A DNA stretch of 64,000 bases from Pseudomonadota bacterium (GTDB taxonomy: Bacteria > Pseudomonadota > Alphaproteobacteria > Dongiales > Dongiaceae), in the NCBI GenBank assembly GCA_021792365.1, contig JAJYUT010000003.1, forward strand, positions 930,001 to 994,000. Reading direction: 5' to 3'. The position numbers and the translations under genes are program-made. Below the pieces are notes generated by a model. The model ran no database searches. It had not been told where the DNA came from and saw only the letters and a program-made list of their open reading frames with translations. Shown piece after piece: positions 35,801 through 44,355 of the stretch; positions within the stretch are counted from its first letter, which is position 1, and each line of letters starts with the position of its first letter.

Positions 35801-36673
35801 TCAGTGCTCCAGGTGCGGCCGACGGATGTAGCGGCGCAGCAATCCGCCGTTGCTGCCGGCGGCAAGGGACAGGAGGTAGAAGAAGCCGGCGGACAGGATC
35901 ACCGCCGGCCCCGAGGGCAGGTTGGCGTGATAGGAGATGATCAGCCCGGCGAGCGACGACAGCATGGCGATGAGGATGGCGAGGCCGATCATGCGCCCGA
36001 TCGAGATGGTCCACAGGCGCGCCGCGGTGGCCGGCAGCATCATGAGGCCGATCGCCATCAGGGTGCCCAGCGCCTGCATCGCCGCCACCATGTTGAGCAC
36101 CACCAGCGCCAGGAAAATGGCGTGCGCGAGGCCCCCTTTGCCGCCGACCGCGCGCAGGAAGCCGGGATCGAAGCATTCGAGAATCAGCGTGCGATAGATC
36201 AGGGCGAGGGCGATGACGGTGATGGTCGAGGCCGCCGCGATCAGCAGCAGCGCGCTGTTCGAGACCGCCAGCAAAGTCCCGAACAGGATGTGCAGCAGAT
36301 CGACCGAGCTGCCCTTCAGCGAGACCAGCAGCACACCCATGGCCAGCGAGATCAGGAAGAATCCGGCGAGGGCCGCGTCCTCCTTGAGCGGCGTGACCCG
36401 GCTCATCGCGCCAGCGGCGAGCGCGACGAAAAGGGCGACGATGAGCCCGCCCAAGCTCATCGCCCACAGCGACAGGCCGGCGACGAGGAAACCGATAGCG
36501 GCGCCCGGCAGGATGGCGTGCGACATCGCATCGCCCATCAGGCTCATGCGGCGCAGCACCAGGAAGACGCCGATCGGCCCGGCGCTGACCGACAAGGCGA
36601 GGCACGCCACCAGCGCCCTGCGCATGAAGCCGAACTCGAGGAACGGCTGGACGATGAAATCGTAGAGCGGCAT
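35801..36673 (-). CDS. znuB: Zinc/manganese ABC transporter permease
   Basis: A 290-residue ABC-3 family permease with about eight helices. RRMSLMGDAMSHAILPGAAIGF is the family signature near helix 2, and ALGTLMAIGLMMLPATAA the conserved late segment. It starts 3 bp after the ATPase gene, so they encode one transporter. The Zur-type box upstream of the operon favours zinc over manganese. No ZnuA-type binding protein gene is present in the window. Confidence 0.9.
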   Translation of the reverse strand: MPLYDFIVQPFLEFGFMRRALVACLALSVSAGPIGVFLVLRRMSLMGDAMSHAILPGAAIGFLVAGLSLWAMSLGGLIVALFVALAAGAMSRVTPLKEDAALAGFFLISLAMGVLLVSLKGSSVDLLHILFGTLLAVSNSALLLIAAASTITVIALALIYRTLILECFDPGFLRAVGGKGGLAHAIFLALVVLNMVAAMQALGTLMAIGLMMLPATAARLWTISIGRMIGLAILIAMLSSLAGLIISYHANLPSGPAVILSAGFFYLLSLAAGSNGGLLRRYIRRPHLEH

Positions 36674-36676
36674 GGC

Positions 36677-37504
36677 TCAGCGGGCGCAGATCGCGGCGGC
36701 GGGATCGCTCCAGCTCGCGGCAAGCGCGCGGGCGCGCGCCAGGTTGTCATCGCTCAAGGTCTGCCGCGCCGGCCCCCACGCCACCAGCTCGCGCGCCATC
36801 AGGAGGGCGTCGGGGAAATCGCGCTTCACCTGCTCCAGGTCATGCAGGGCCGCGATCACGGTGCGGCCCTGCGCCCGCCAGCCGCGCACGACATCCATGA
36901 GGTCGGCGGTGGTCTTCTGGTCGATGGCGTTGAAGGGCTCATCCAGCAGGATCAGCGCCGCTTCCTGCACCATCAGCCGCGCGAACAGCACGCGCTGGAA
37001 CTGGCCGACCGAGAGCTTGCCGATCGGCTGATGCTCCAGCCCGGCGAGGCCGACGGACGCGATCGCCGCGACGCTGGATGCGCGCTCCTCCCGGCTCAGG
37101 CGGCGCAGCGCGCCGATCTTGCGCCAATGCCCGAAATCCACCACGTCGATCACGCGCAGGGGGAAGCTGCGGTCGACATCAACGACCTGCGGCAGATAGG
37201 CAATGGCCCGCCGGTCGATGGTGAAGCGGATCTCGCCGGCCGTGACCGGCAGCAAGCCCGCGACCGCCTTGAGCAGGGTGCTCTTGCCCGCGCCGTTCGG
37301 GCCGACCAGTGCCGTCAGGCTACCTTGCGCGAAGGCGCCGCCGATGTGATGGACGACCGGGTGGCGATCATAGGCGATGGTGACGTCGGCGAGGCGCAGC
37401 ACCTCCGCTTGGCTCAGCGGCGATACCGGCTGGCGGCGGTCTTCCTGCTGCACCGCCCGGCGCGGGGCCGCCTCTACTGGATTGCCCACCAGACCGCGCC
37501 CCAT
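36677..37504 (-). CDS. znuC: Zinc/manganese ABC transporter ATP-binding protein
   Basis: A 275-residue ABC ATPase. Walker A is LVGPNGAGKST, the signature LSVGQFQRVLFAR, Walker B LILLDEPFNAID and the switch His lies in ALHDLEQV. The Q-loop reads AYLPQ. The ATG at 37504 overlaps the small upstream gene by 31 nt; GTG at 37453 would give 258 residues, closer to family length, and lie just after that gene's stop. It pairs with ZnuB to energise metal uptake. Confidence 0.9.
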   Translation of the reverse strand: MGRGLVGNPVEAAPRRAVQQEDRRQPVSPLSQAEVLRLADVTIAYDRHPVVHHIGGAFAQGSLTALVGPNGAGKSTLLKAVAGLLPVTAGEIRFTIDRRAIAYLPQVVDVDRSFPLRVIDVVDFGHWRKIGALRRLSREERASSVAAIASVGLAGLEHQPIGKLSVGQFQRVLFARLMVQEAALILLDEPFNAIDQKTTADLMDVVRGWRAQGRTVIAALHDLEQVKRDFPDALLMARELVAWGPARQTLSDDNLARARALAASWSDPAAAICAR

Positions 37505-37590
37505 AGCAACACCAGCCCCAGGCCCGCGACCGCCAGCCGGCGCGCGGCACTCCAATTCAGCGTTGTCTCGGCCGGACGAAGATGGTGCAT
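37474..37590 (-). CDS. Small single-helix membrane protein in zinc operon
   Basis: A 38-residue frame beginning MHHLRPAETTLNW and ending in a hydrophobic helix (AVAGLGLVLLWGAVWWAI). It lies between the Zur-type box and znuC, overlapping the annotated znuC start. The His pair at the N-terminus and the helix would suit a small transporter-associated protein, but the family is not recognised and the Shine-Dalgarno is weak. A longer 61-residue form from 37659 would include the operator and is unlikely. Confidence 0.4.
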   Translation of the reverse strand: MHHLRPAETTLNWSAARRLAVAGLGLVLLWGAVWWAIQ

Positions 37591-37615
37591 GACGAGCCCG
37601 TAAAATACGGGCAGC

Positions 37616-37628
37616 GTTATAACATAAC
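37616..37628 (-). promoter_or_regulatory. Zur-type operator
   Basis: The plus strand reads GTTATAACATAAC, a perfect inverted repeat of GTTAT/ATAAC with a 3-nt spacer, one base from the GTTATAATATAAC core of proteobacterial Zur sites. It lies 26 nt upstream of the small membrane gene and 112 nt upstream of the znuC ATG, in an AT-rich patch that stands out locally. Zn-dependent repression of the operon is inferred. Confidence 0.7.
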
Positions 37629-37673
37629 AAAACGGGGCCGGGAACCCGGAGAGAATCAATTCGCATCAGGGGC

Positions 37674-38918
37674 TTAGCTGGAGACGGCGGCGGCCCAGAG
37701 CCCGTCCAGCGGAACCGCGCGGCCGGGGAGGCTGAGGATCGCGGTGGTGCTACGCCCGGGAATGCTCTCGAGATGCAGGGTCCCGCCGTGGCGCTCGACC
37801 AGCTTGCGGCTCAACGGCAGGCCGAGGCCGGTGCCGTTGGTCGTGCGGCTGAGCTCGTTCTCCACCTGGTGGAAGGGCTGGAACACCTGCTCGAGTTGGT
37901 CGAGCGGGATGCCGCAGCCGGTATCGGCGATCCGGATCTCGATTCCGGCCGCCCCCGTCACCTCGGCCGACACGGTCACCGCGCCGCGTGGCGCGAACTT
38001 GATGGCATTGGCCAGCAGGTTGACCACGCATTGCCGCAGGCGCCGCTCGTCGCCCTTCAGCGCGATGGCGGGCAGCGGCGAAAGATGCAACGCGACCCCG
38101 CCCGCCTCCGCCTGCGCGCGCACCAGGCGCAATCCGTCGTGCAGGAACTGGCCAAGATCGAACACGGCCTCGCTGAGCGAGAGATGATCGGCCTCAAGCT
38201 TGGAGTAGTCGAGGATGTCGTTGATGAGCGCCAGGAGATGCGCGCCGGAATTCCGGATGTCGGTGATGTAGCCGCGGCGCCGGTCCCCCTCCATCCGCTC
38301 CACGTCGCGCATCAGCAGCAGCTCCGCGAAGCCGATGATGGCGTTGAGCGGCGTCCGCAGCTCGTGACTCATGGTGGCCAGGAAACGCGACTTGGCCTGG
38401 CTCGCGCTCTCCGCCATGCGATGCGCGTCCTCGAGCTCGATCGCGCGGCGATGCGCGAGGTCGACGGTCTTCTCCAGAAGCGCGGTCACCGTTCCGATGC
38501 CGAGATAGCGCTCGCGCTCCACGATCGCGAAGCCGCTGGAGATCGCCTGGGGATAGCGATAGGCGATCAGCTCCTTGACGCCTTCGATCGGCACGGTCGC
38601 GTCCACCACCATCGCCTCGCGCGTGATCAGCGGAGCGATCGGCCGGCGGTTATAGACGTCGAACCAGAGCGGTTGCGAGAACTGGAAATAGAGCCGCTCG
38701 CGCTCGATGAGGCCGAGCACCTTGCCCTCGCCCTCGACCACCGCGAAGCTCGGGATCTTCGGGTGAGCGGCGCAGAGATCGAGCACGGCGCCGCCGGTCC
38801 AGCTTTCGTCGATGGTCGGCGCGGACCCGGCGAGGTCGCGCGCCAGCACCTGGTTGCGCGACACGCCGAGCGCACCGGAGCCGTGGCCCAGAGCCGATCG
38901 GTTGGGAACCCCGAACAT
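37674..38918 (-). CDS. Soluble sensor histidine kinase with CBS-like N-terminus
   Basis: A 414-residue kinase without membrane segments. Residues 15-145 resemble a pair of CBS modules (PSFAVVEGEGKVLGLIERE and GFAIVERERYLGIGTVTALLE), suggesting adenine-nucleotide or related ligand sensing. A short coiled coil leads to the phosphoacceptor MSHELRTPLNAIIGFAELL, then ATPase motifs NLLANAIKFAPRG, DTGCGIP and TTNGTGLGLPLSRKL. The start is ATG at 38918; a TTG at 38954 is less likely. No partner regulator is adjacent. It precedes the zinc operon by 46 bp but that operon has its own operator. Confidence 0.85.
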   Translation of the reverse strand: MFGVPNRSALGHGSGALGVSRNQVLARDLAGSAPTIDESWTGGAVLDLCAAHPKIPSFAVVEGEGKVLGLIERERLYFQFSQPLWFDVYNRRPIAPLITREAMVVDATVPIEGVKELIAYRYPQAISSGFAIVERERYLGIGTVTALLEKTVDLAHRRAIELEDAHRMAESASQAKSRFLATMSHELRTPLNAIIGFAELLLMRDVERMEGDRRRGYITDIRNSGAHLLALINDILDYSKLEADHLSLSEAVFDLGQFLHDGLRLVRAQAEAGGVALHLSPLPAIALKGDERRLRQCVVNLLANAIKFAPRGAVTVSAEVTGAAGIEIRIADTGCGIPLDQLEQVFQPFHQVENELSRTTNGTGLGLPLSRKLVERHGGTLHLESIPGRSTTAILSLPGRAVPLDGLWAAAVSS

Positions 38919-39101
38919 GCGGAAAGGCGGCCTTTCTCGCGGCTTTCGCGACAAATCACAGGTGCCGGAAACGTAATTAATCTCTGCGACAAAGGCGTTA
39001 CGGCATCATGACAAAACGCCGTACAGGGCCACGAAAGTACCACGCAATGAGCGCCGCACGACGGTGCGGATGCGCGACGCTCCGGAGGGATCGGCCCAAG
39101 G

Positions 39102-39146
39102 AAAAAAAGCTTCGGCCTGCGCCAACCGGGGAGTCGACGCAGGCCG
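39102..39146 (-). terminator. Rho-independent terminator
   Basis: On the minus strand a 9-bp perfect stem (CGGCCTGCG/CGCAGGCCG, 39138-39146 and 39113-39121) with a 16-nt loop is followed by AAGC and seven T residues. It lies 47 nt downstream of the YgjP-like peptidase stop and should end the transcript coming from the AraC-Ogt gene. It is the clearest terminator in the window. Confidence 0.88.
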
Positions 39147-39192
39147 TTCGAGGAGAGAGGCACAGATTTGCAGCTATCGCTGCGGCCGCCTC

Positions 39193-39981
39193 TCAACGGC
39201 CATAGCGATAGAGATCGGTCCCGTTTTCTTCGAGCCAATCGCGCGCGCTTGGCACGCTGCGGCAGATCTCGCCGCACAGCTTCCAGAAACGCGGGCCGTG
39301 ATTCATTTCCCTGAGGTGCGCAACCTCGTGCGCGACCACGTAGTCGAGAACGTGGCGCGGCGCGAGCACGAGACGCCAGGAGAAGGAGAGCACGCCATCG
39401 GTCGTGCAGCTGCCCCAGCGGCTCTTGGTGTCGCGCAGGATGACGCGCTTTACCTGCTTGCCGATCTGCTCGGCCTTGGCGCGCGCGCGCGCTTCGATCT
39501 CGCGGCGCGCTTCGAGCTTCAACCAGTCGGAAACGCGGCGCGCGACATGCTCCTCGTGGCCGGCGATATGGATCTCCTGCTCTTCGCACCACACGACTCC
39601 GCGGGCATTGGCGCGATGCCGGATGCGATGGGGGATACCGAGGAATGGAATCACGTTGCCATGCGCGAACGCGACCGTCTCCGGCAATTGATCCAATCTT
39701 TCTTTGATCCATTCGCGATTCTGCAACGCGAATCGCTTACCCTCATGACGCGTCGTGCGTTTTGGCAGCACCACCACGATCCGCGATGCGCCGTAGTCGA
39801 GGCGCAGGATGATGCGCCGCGCGCGCCGGTTCTCCTGGAACACCAGCGGCACCGAGCGGCGGTCGAAATCCATGAGGTGCAGATCGGCGGCTTCCGCCAT
39901 GCGACGCCGCGTCGCCGTGCCTTTGGGGCGCGGCGCTTTTCTTATTTTTCCCCGGTTTTCCAAGGCTTTCGGCATTTCCAT
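39193..39981 (-). CDS. YgjP-like zinc metallopeptidase (DUF45/M48-like)
   Basis: A 262-residue protein of the YgjP/SprT-like family. VVAHEVAHLREMNHGPRFW gives the HExxH zinc motif and the downstream His ligand; DTKSRWGSCTTDGVLSFSWRL is the family signature before it. The start is uncertain: ATG at 39981 is given; ATG at 39900 would fit the usual length of about 235 residues, and GTG at 40044, directly after the upstream stop and with AAGG 5 nt before it, would give 283. The substrate is unknown. It follows the AraC-Ogt gene and ends at a terminator. Confidence 0.85.
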   Translation of the reverse strand: MEMPKALENRGKIRKAPRPKGTATRRRMAEAADLHLMDFDRRSVPLVFQENRRARRIILRLDYGASRIVVVLPKRTTRHEGKRFALQNREWIKERLDQLPETVAFAHGNVIPFLGIPHRIRHRANARGVVWCEEQEIHIAGHEEHVARRVSDWLKLEARREIEARARAKAEQIGKQVKRVILRDTKSRWGSCTTDGVLSFSWRLVLAPRHVLDYVVAHEVAHLREMNHGPRFWKLCGEICRSVPSARDWLEENGTDLYRYGR

Positions 39982-40044
39982 CCAAGGCCAACGACGCGCT
40001 CTCGGACGGCAGAATAGAACCCCGGCTCCGCCGGTTTCAACCAC

Positions 40045-40950
40045 TTACGCCTTTTTTCTGGCGCGTGTCTCGGAGTTGTCAGAACGCGACTTTTCCGCCG
40101 CGATAAGAGCCTGTTTTCGTTTAATTCCCCAAGCGTAGCCGCCGAGATTTCCGTTATTACGCAAAACACGGTGACAGGGTATGGCGATCGCGACCGGGTT
40201 GTTGGCACAGGCATTGCCTACAGCACGGACAGCCGCCGGAAGGCCGATCGCGGCGGCCACTTCGCCGTAGCTCCGGGTCTCTCCGACGGGGATGCGGCGC
40301 AATTCTTCCCATACCCGCCGCTGGAACGCGGTGGCGCGGATGTCGAGCGGCAGATCCTCGTGCGGGGCCTCGCCCTCCAGCCGGCGCAGGATCTCCTCGA
40401 GATAGGGATCCAGCGCCTCATCGTCCCGGTCGATCTCCGCCTCGGCGAATTCCGACCGCAATTGCTGGACCATGGCATGCTCGCTGGAGCCAAGCTGCAC
40501 GCGGCAGATGCCGCGCAGGGTCGCCGCCACCAGCACCAGGCCCAAAGCGCAGGGGGCGATGCCGAAGCGGATCCGTTGCCCCTTCCCGCCTTTGGCGTAG
40601 CTGGCGGGGGTCATGCCGAGGGCGGCGGCCGCGCGCTCATAGACGCGACTGGACGAGCCATAGCCCGCTTCGAAGGTCGCGCCCGCAACCCCGACGCCGC
40701 TCTTCAGCCCCTTGCGCAGGCGCTTCAGACGCAGCGCGTCGTCGTACTGGCGCGGGCTGACGCCCAGCACGCGCTTGAACTGGCGCTGAAGATGCCAAGG
40801 GCTGACACCGGTATGGTCGCTGAGCTCCTTCAGGCTGACCGGACCGTCGGCTTCCGCCTCGGAGCGCTGCTCGATATAGGCGGCGGCTTCGCGGACGGCA
40901 CTCACCATGGACTCGGACATGTCGCTCACTTGTCTTTTGCGTATGGACAT
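40045..40950 (-). CDS. AraC-Ogt fusion: O6-methylguanine-DNA methyltransferase with HTH domain
   Basis: A 301-residue protein. Residues 15-120 are an AraC-type helix-turn-helix pair (LSDHTGVSPWHLQRQFKRVLG and ATFEAGYGSSSRVYERAAAALG). Residues 215-290 are the methyltransferase: AFQRRVWEELRRIPVGETRSY and AIPCHRVLR with the acceptor Cys. The N-terminal Cys4 zinc domain of E. coli Ada (methyl-phosphotriester sensor) is missing, so the usual activation switch is absent. It probably repairs O6-alkylguanine and may regulate genes. It is the upstream partner of the metallopeptidase. Confidence 0.9.
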   Translation of the reverse strand: MSIRKRQVSDMSESMVSAVREAAAYIEQRSEAEADGPVSLKELSDHTGVSPWHLQRQFKRVLGVSPRQYDDALRLKRLRKGLKSGVGVAGATFEAGYGSSSRVYERAAAALGMTPASYAKGGKGQRIRFGIAPCALGLVLVAATLRGICRVQLGSSEHAMVQQLRSEFAEAEIDRDDEALDPYLEEILRRLEGEAPHEDLPLDIRATAFQRRVWEELRRIPVGETRSYGEVAAAIGLPAAVRAVGNACANNPVAIAIPCHRVLRNNGNLGGYAWGIKRKQALIAAEKSRSDNSETRARKKA

Positions 40951-41017
40951 GCCGCATACCTAAGGTTTCACGCCGGGCGCCTCTATCCGGGACTTGCGCA
41001 CAAAAACGGCTGAGATT

Positions 41018-41491
41018 TCAGCGCCTTGCGGCGCGACGGCGGGGCTGCGGCAGGTCCCAGTCCACGATGTGGTCCTCGAGGTCGCCGGCCTCCGTCTCGG
41101 AGATCGCCCGGCCCCGCGCCGAGATGCCGGCGCGATGCACCGCGCTCCGGTCGCCGCATCTGAGGTGGTGCCACTCGTAGAGGTCCTTGCCCTCCGCCAC
41201 CAGCCGATAGGCGCAGGTATCGGGCAGCCAGCGGATCTTCCGCACGTTGCGCGGGGTCAGGCGCACGCAATCCTTCACCAGCTTCGAACGATCCTTGTAG
41301 CGCGTGCATTGGCAGCTTCCGGTGTCCAGCAGCTTGCAGGCGACGTTGGTGAAGAACAGCTCCTGCGTCTCGGTGTCGATCAGCTTGTTGAGGCAGCACT
41401 TGCCGCAGCCGTCGCACAGGCTCTCCCACTCGGCCTGAGTCATCCGGCTCATCTTCTTGGTCTTCCAGAACGGCTGGTCGTTATCCGCCAT
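41018..41491 (-). CDS. YcgN family cysteine-cluster protein
   Basis: A 157-residue UPF0260/YcgN protein. The N-terminal WESLCDGCGKCCLNKL gives a Cx2Cx2-3C cluster and is followed by Cys residues in TNVACKLLDTGSCQCTRY and VKDCVRLTP, then WLPDTCAYRLV and HHLRCGD. The clustered Cys suggest Zn or Fe-S binding; function is unknown. The ATG at 41491 is preferred to GTG at 41503. It is a single gene 64 bp downstream of the cupin gene. Confidence 0.9.
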   Translation of the reverse strand: MADNDQPFWKTKKMSRMTQAEWESLCDGCGKCCLNKLIDTETQELFFTNVACKLLDTGSCQCTRYKDRSKLVKDCVRLTPRNVRKIRWLPDTCAYRLVAEGKDLYEWHHLRCGDRSAVHRAGISARGRAISETEAGDLEDHIVDWDLPQPRRRAARR

Positions 41492-41555
41492 CGCGTCGCC
41501 CACGGGTGCTTTCGATGGCGGACTATAGCCGTTCTTGCGGAGGATGGAGAGCGGA

Positions 41556-42044
41556 TTAGGCCGGCCCGAACGGCCTCTCCGGCGTGCTCAGCTCGTAGAA
41601 CTCGGTGCCGCCGGCGCTGCGCATCAGGAGGTAGCGCTTGCCGAGCGTCGGGTACTCCAGCACGTCGAGCGGCCGATCCTCCCCGCCCATGAGATAGACC
41701 AGTTCCTCGTCGAACGGATTGGTCAGGAGGTGCGGCACCGACGGTGTCGGGAAGCCCATGAAATCGCCGGGCCCGACCTCGCGGCTTTCGCCATCGATCT
41801 CCGCCACGGCGCGGCCGGATAGGATGTAGATCCATTCCTCCTCCATCATGTGGGCGTGATAGGCGAAGGAATCCTTGCCCGCCGGCAGGCGCGCCAGCGT
41901 CACATGGGCGCGGCTCATGCCGGCGAGGCGCGACAGGTGCGCGCCCGAGAACTCCGAGTTGGGGTTGAGCCGCTGCTTGAAACGCTTGTCGTGCGCCGCG
42001 ATCTCGTCCGCCTTCCACAGTACCTTGCGCGGTCCATCATTCAT
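41556..42044 (-). CDS. Cupin domain protein
   Basis: A 162-residue single-domain cupin. Motif 1 is YHAHMMEEEWIYILSG (His, His, Glu metal ligands) and motif 2 GDFMGFPTPSVPHLL (second His). It continues through a C-terminal strand region (LEYPTLGKRYLL). Substrate and metal cannot be inferred; similar proteins are annotated as sugar-binding or dioxygenase-like. The ATG at 42044 has GGGAG 7 nt upstream and overlaps the stop of the glycolipid-binding gene by 4 nt. Confidence 0.85.
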   Translation of the reverse strand: MNDGPRKVLWKADEIAAHDKRFKQRLNPNSEFSGAHLSRLAGMSRAHVTLARLPAGKDSFAYHAHMMEEEWIYILSGRAVAEIDGESREVGPGDFMGFPTPSVPHLLTNPFDEELVYLMGGEDRPLDVLEYPTLGKRYLLMRSAGGTEFYELSTPERPFGPA

Positions 42045-42634
42045 GATCCGTCTCCCTGCCAATCGGCGATGCGGGTCCACACCCCTTCATAGGAAACCGG
42101 CAATGCCAGCGCATCGACCGTGATGATCGCGGTGAAGCCGCTTGCGACGTTGGTGTAGCGGTAGTCGCGCGCCGACATCCGCTCATACCGCTGCAACGAA
42201 GGCTCGACCGAAAGCGCCGGGAACTTCACCCAGGCGCAGGCGATCTCCGCCGCCTCCCCGATCGCGAGGTCGAGCCGCCGGATCGCCAGCGCATTGGTGG
42301 AGGGCGTGAGCCCGAGGTCCGGCTCCGCGCAATCGTCCAGCCGCCCATCCGGGGCGCCATTCACCAGCCAGCGGGGATCGCCGCGCTCCAGCCGCAGGGC
42401 CTTGGACGTATTGCCCGTTTCCTGCTCGATCGAGACCGCCCGCGCCGACCAGGTTCGGTCGCAGTCGATCCGGTAGCGGGCGGACAGCGGTACTCCGCCC
42501 TCGGCGGCAATGACATGGCCGGCAATGCCGAAACCGTCCAGCGAGGATGTGACCACGCAATCCTCAAAACAGCGGTCGTCCAGGATCCGCCGCCAGACCA
42601 TGCGGCGCAGCATCGTTCGTGCCGGGCTCGTCAT
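42041..42634 (-). CDS. Putative glycolipid-binding domain protein (PF06475)
   Basis: A 197-residue protein matching the COG3554/PF06475 'putative glycolipid-binding' family: MVWRRILDDRCFEDCVV at the N-terminus, RYRIDCDRTWSARAVSIE, LRLERGDPRWLVNGAPDG and DLGLTPSTNALAIRRL are the conserved blocks, and FTAIITVDALALPVSYEG ends the domain. No enzymatic residues are known. Its stop overlaps the cupin start by 4 nt, so the two should be made together. Confidence 0.85.
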   Translation of the reverse strand: MTSPARTMLRRMVWRRILDDRCFEDCVVTSSLDGFGIAGHVIAAEGGVPLSARYRIDCDRTWSARAVSIEQETGNTSKALRLERGDPRWLVNGAPDGRLDDCAEPDLGLTPSTNALAIRRLDLAIGEAAEIACAWVKFPALSVEPSLQRYERMSARDYRYTNVASGFTAIITVDALALPVSYEGVWTRIADWQGDGS

Positions 42635-42686
42635 AGGTCTCTCTTAACGAGATGCGGCGCCAGTGACTTGGCCAAAATTGCGGACC

Positions 42687-43103
42687 CTACTCCGGCAGGC
42701 CGCCCTGCTTCGGATCCTGCGGCCACGCTTCCGGCAGCTTGACCCAGGGGTGCCGGCAGGACTCCCACACCGCGGAAGTCGGCGCGGGAAAACCGGGGTC
42801 GGCGAAATTGCCGGCGGCGACCCCGATTTCGTCCGGCGCGAACTCGGCGTACCAGTACACCGTGCTGCCGCAGACCGGGCAAAAATAGTTGTCCAGCCAG
42901 CGCCCGGAATCGGAGGAGCGGCGCCAGCAGGTCGCCTTCCCTTCGATGGAGAGGCACGCGCTCTTCGGCCAATAGGTCGATACCCCGAACACGCTGCCGG
43001 TCGATCTCTGGCATTCCAGGCAATGGCAGATTGTCACCTCGGTCGGATCGCCCGCCATGGCCAGCTTCAACTGGCCACAGGAACAGGATGCGATGCGGGT
43101 CAT
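42687..43103 (-). CDS. GFA family zinc-binding protein
   Basis: A 138-residue glutathione-dependent formaldehyde-activating (GFA) family protein. The zinc ligands are seen as CSCG near the N-terminus, CHCLECQRSTG and CPVCGSTVYW. The fold is that of Gfa/centromere-protein-V-like enzymes, but most family members do not have proven formaldehyde activity. It lies 52 bp upstream of the glycolipid-binding gene and 28 bp downstream of phaZ on the same strand. Confidence 0.9.
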   Translation of the reverse strand: MTRIASCSCGQLKLAMAGDPTEVTICHCLECQRSTGSVFGVSTYWPKSACLSIEGKATCWRRSSDSGRWLDNYFCPVCGSTVYWYAEFAPDEIGVAAGNFADPGFPAPTSAVWESCRHPWVKLPEAWPQDPKQGGLPE

Positions 43104-43131
43104 GACGCGCCTCCTCCTATCGAGAGGGAGG

Positions 43132-44355
43132 TTAGCGCACCGTCCGGATGAAATCAGCCCAGGCCGGATAGATGAACTGGCGCCACTTGCGGCCGTTGAA
43201 GATGCCGTAATGGCCGACGCCCGCCTGTTCCAGGTGGCGGCGCTTCGCGGCGGGGATGTTGGGGCAGAGATCGTGGGCGGCCCTGGTCTGGCCGAGGCCG
43301 GAAATATCGTCGAGCTCGCCCTCGATGGTCATGAGCGCCGTCTCGCGGATCGCAGACGGCTTGACCGGTGCGCCGCGATGGGTGAAGACGCCGCGCGGCA
43401 GCGAATGCTCCTGGAACACATGGCGGATGGTGTCCAAGTAGAAGTCCGCCGACAAATCCATGACCGAAAGGTATTCGTCGTAGAAGCGCCGATGTGCCGC
43501 CGCGCTCTCGCCATCGCCCACCACGAGGTGATGGAAGAACTCGATATGCGATTGGACGTGGCGGTCGGGATTCATGGACATGAAGCCGCCGAGCTGGAGG
43601 AAGCCCGGATAGACCCGGCGCATGGCGCCGGGATAATGCGGCGGCACCAGATCGATCACCTTGCGCTCGAACCAGTCGAGGCTCTGGCTGTCGCCGACGA
43701 CATTCACCGCCGTCGGGCTGACGCGGGTGTCGACCGGCCCGCCCATCAGGGTGAGGCTCCTGGGCCTCGAGACATCGCCGGCGGCGGCCATCAGGGCGAT
43801 CGCGGCGAGGACCGGCGGCGAGGGCTGGCACACCGCCAGCACGTGAGTCTCCGGGCCGAGGATACGCAGGAAATCGATGACGTAGTCGATGTAATCGGCG
43901 AGATCGAAATTGCCGGCGCGCAAGGGCACCATGCGCGCATCGGTCCAGTCGGTGATCGTCACCTCGTGCTCTGGCAGCAGCGTCTCCACCGTGCCGCGCA
44001 GCAGCGTCGCGTGGTGGCCGGACATCGGCGCCACCACCAGCACATGCGGATCGTTGCGCGGAACCTTCAGGTCGCGCGCGAAATGCAGCAGGCGGCAGAA
44101 CGGTCTCTCGGCCAGCACTTCTTCGCGCACGGCGACGCGCTCGCCCGCTACCTCGGTGGCCTCGAGTCCGAAGGCAGGCTTCGTCCGTTGCTGGGTCGCG
44201 CGGTCGAACATCTCGAGCCACGCGGCCGCGGCCCGGAACCCGGTGGTGTAGGACTGCGGCAGCATCGGATGGGACATCATCTGGTGCAGCCATCGCGCCG
44301 TCATCCGCGCCGGCGCGAGGCTCGCCAGGTGGGCCTCGATCGCTTGATAGAGCAT
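43132..44355 (-). CDS. phaZ: Intracellular PHB depolymerase
   Basis: A 407-residue alpha/beta hydrolase of the PhaZ intracellular (amorphous nPHB) family. The nucleophile elbow is AVCQPSPP with Cys in place of Ser, typical of this type; LMGGPVDTRVSPT and MTIEGELDDISGLGQT (acid) and GVGHYGIFNGRKWR (His) complete the triad. It degrades intracellular polyhydroxybutyrate to 3-hydroxybutyrate oligomers. No phaC or phasin gene is adjacent. The 229 bp upstream hold no recognised gene. Confidence 0.94.
   Translation of the reverse strand: MLYQAIEAHLASLAPARMTARWLHQMMSHPMLPQSYTTGFRAAAAWLEMFDRATQQRTKPAFGLEATEVAGERVAVREEVLAERPFCRLLHFARDLKVPRNDPHVLVVAPMSGHHATLLRGTVETLLPEHEVTITDWTDARMVPLRAGNFDLADYIDYVIDFLRILGPETHVLAVCQPSPPVLAAIALMAAAGDVSRPRSLTLMGGPVDTRVSPTAVNVVGDSQSLDWFERKVIDLVPPHYPGAMRRVYPGFLQLGGFMSMNPDRHVQSHIEFFHHLVVGDGESAAAHRRFYDEYLSVMDLSADFYLDTIRHVFQEHSLPRGVFTHRGAPVKPSAIRETALMTIEGELDDISGLGQTRAAHDLCPNIPAAKRRHLEQAGVGHYGIFNGRKWRQFIYPAWADFIRTVR

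Noticed and set aside
34973-37603. 876-codon open frame on the plus strand
   Set aside because: It lies opposite the GATase, znuB and znuC genes, which have clear family motifs. The protein is rich in Arg, Gln, His and Asp with no domain; it is a GC-driven antisense shadow.
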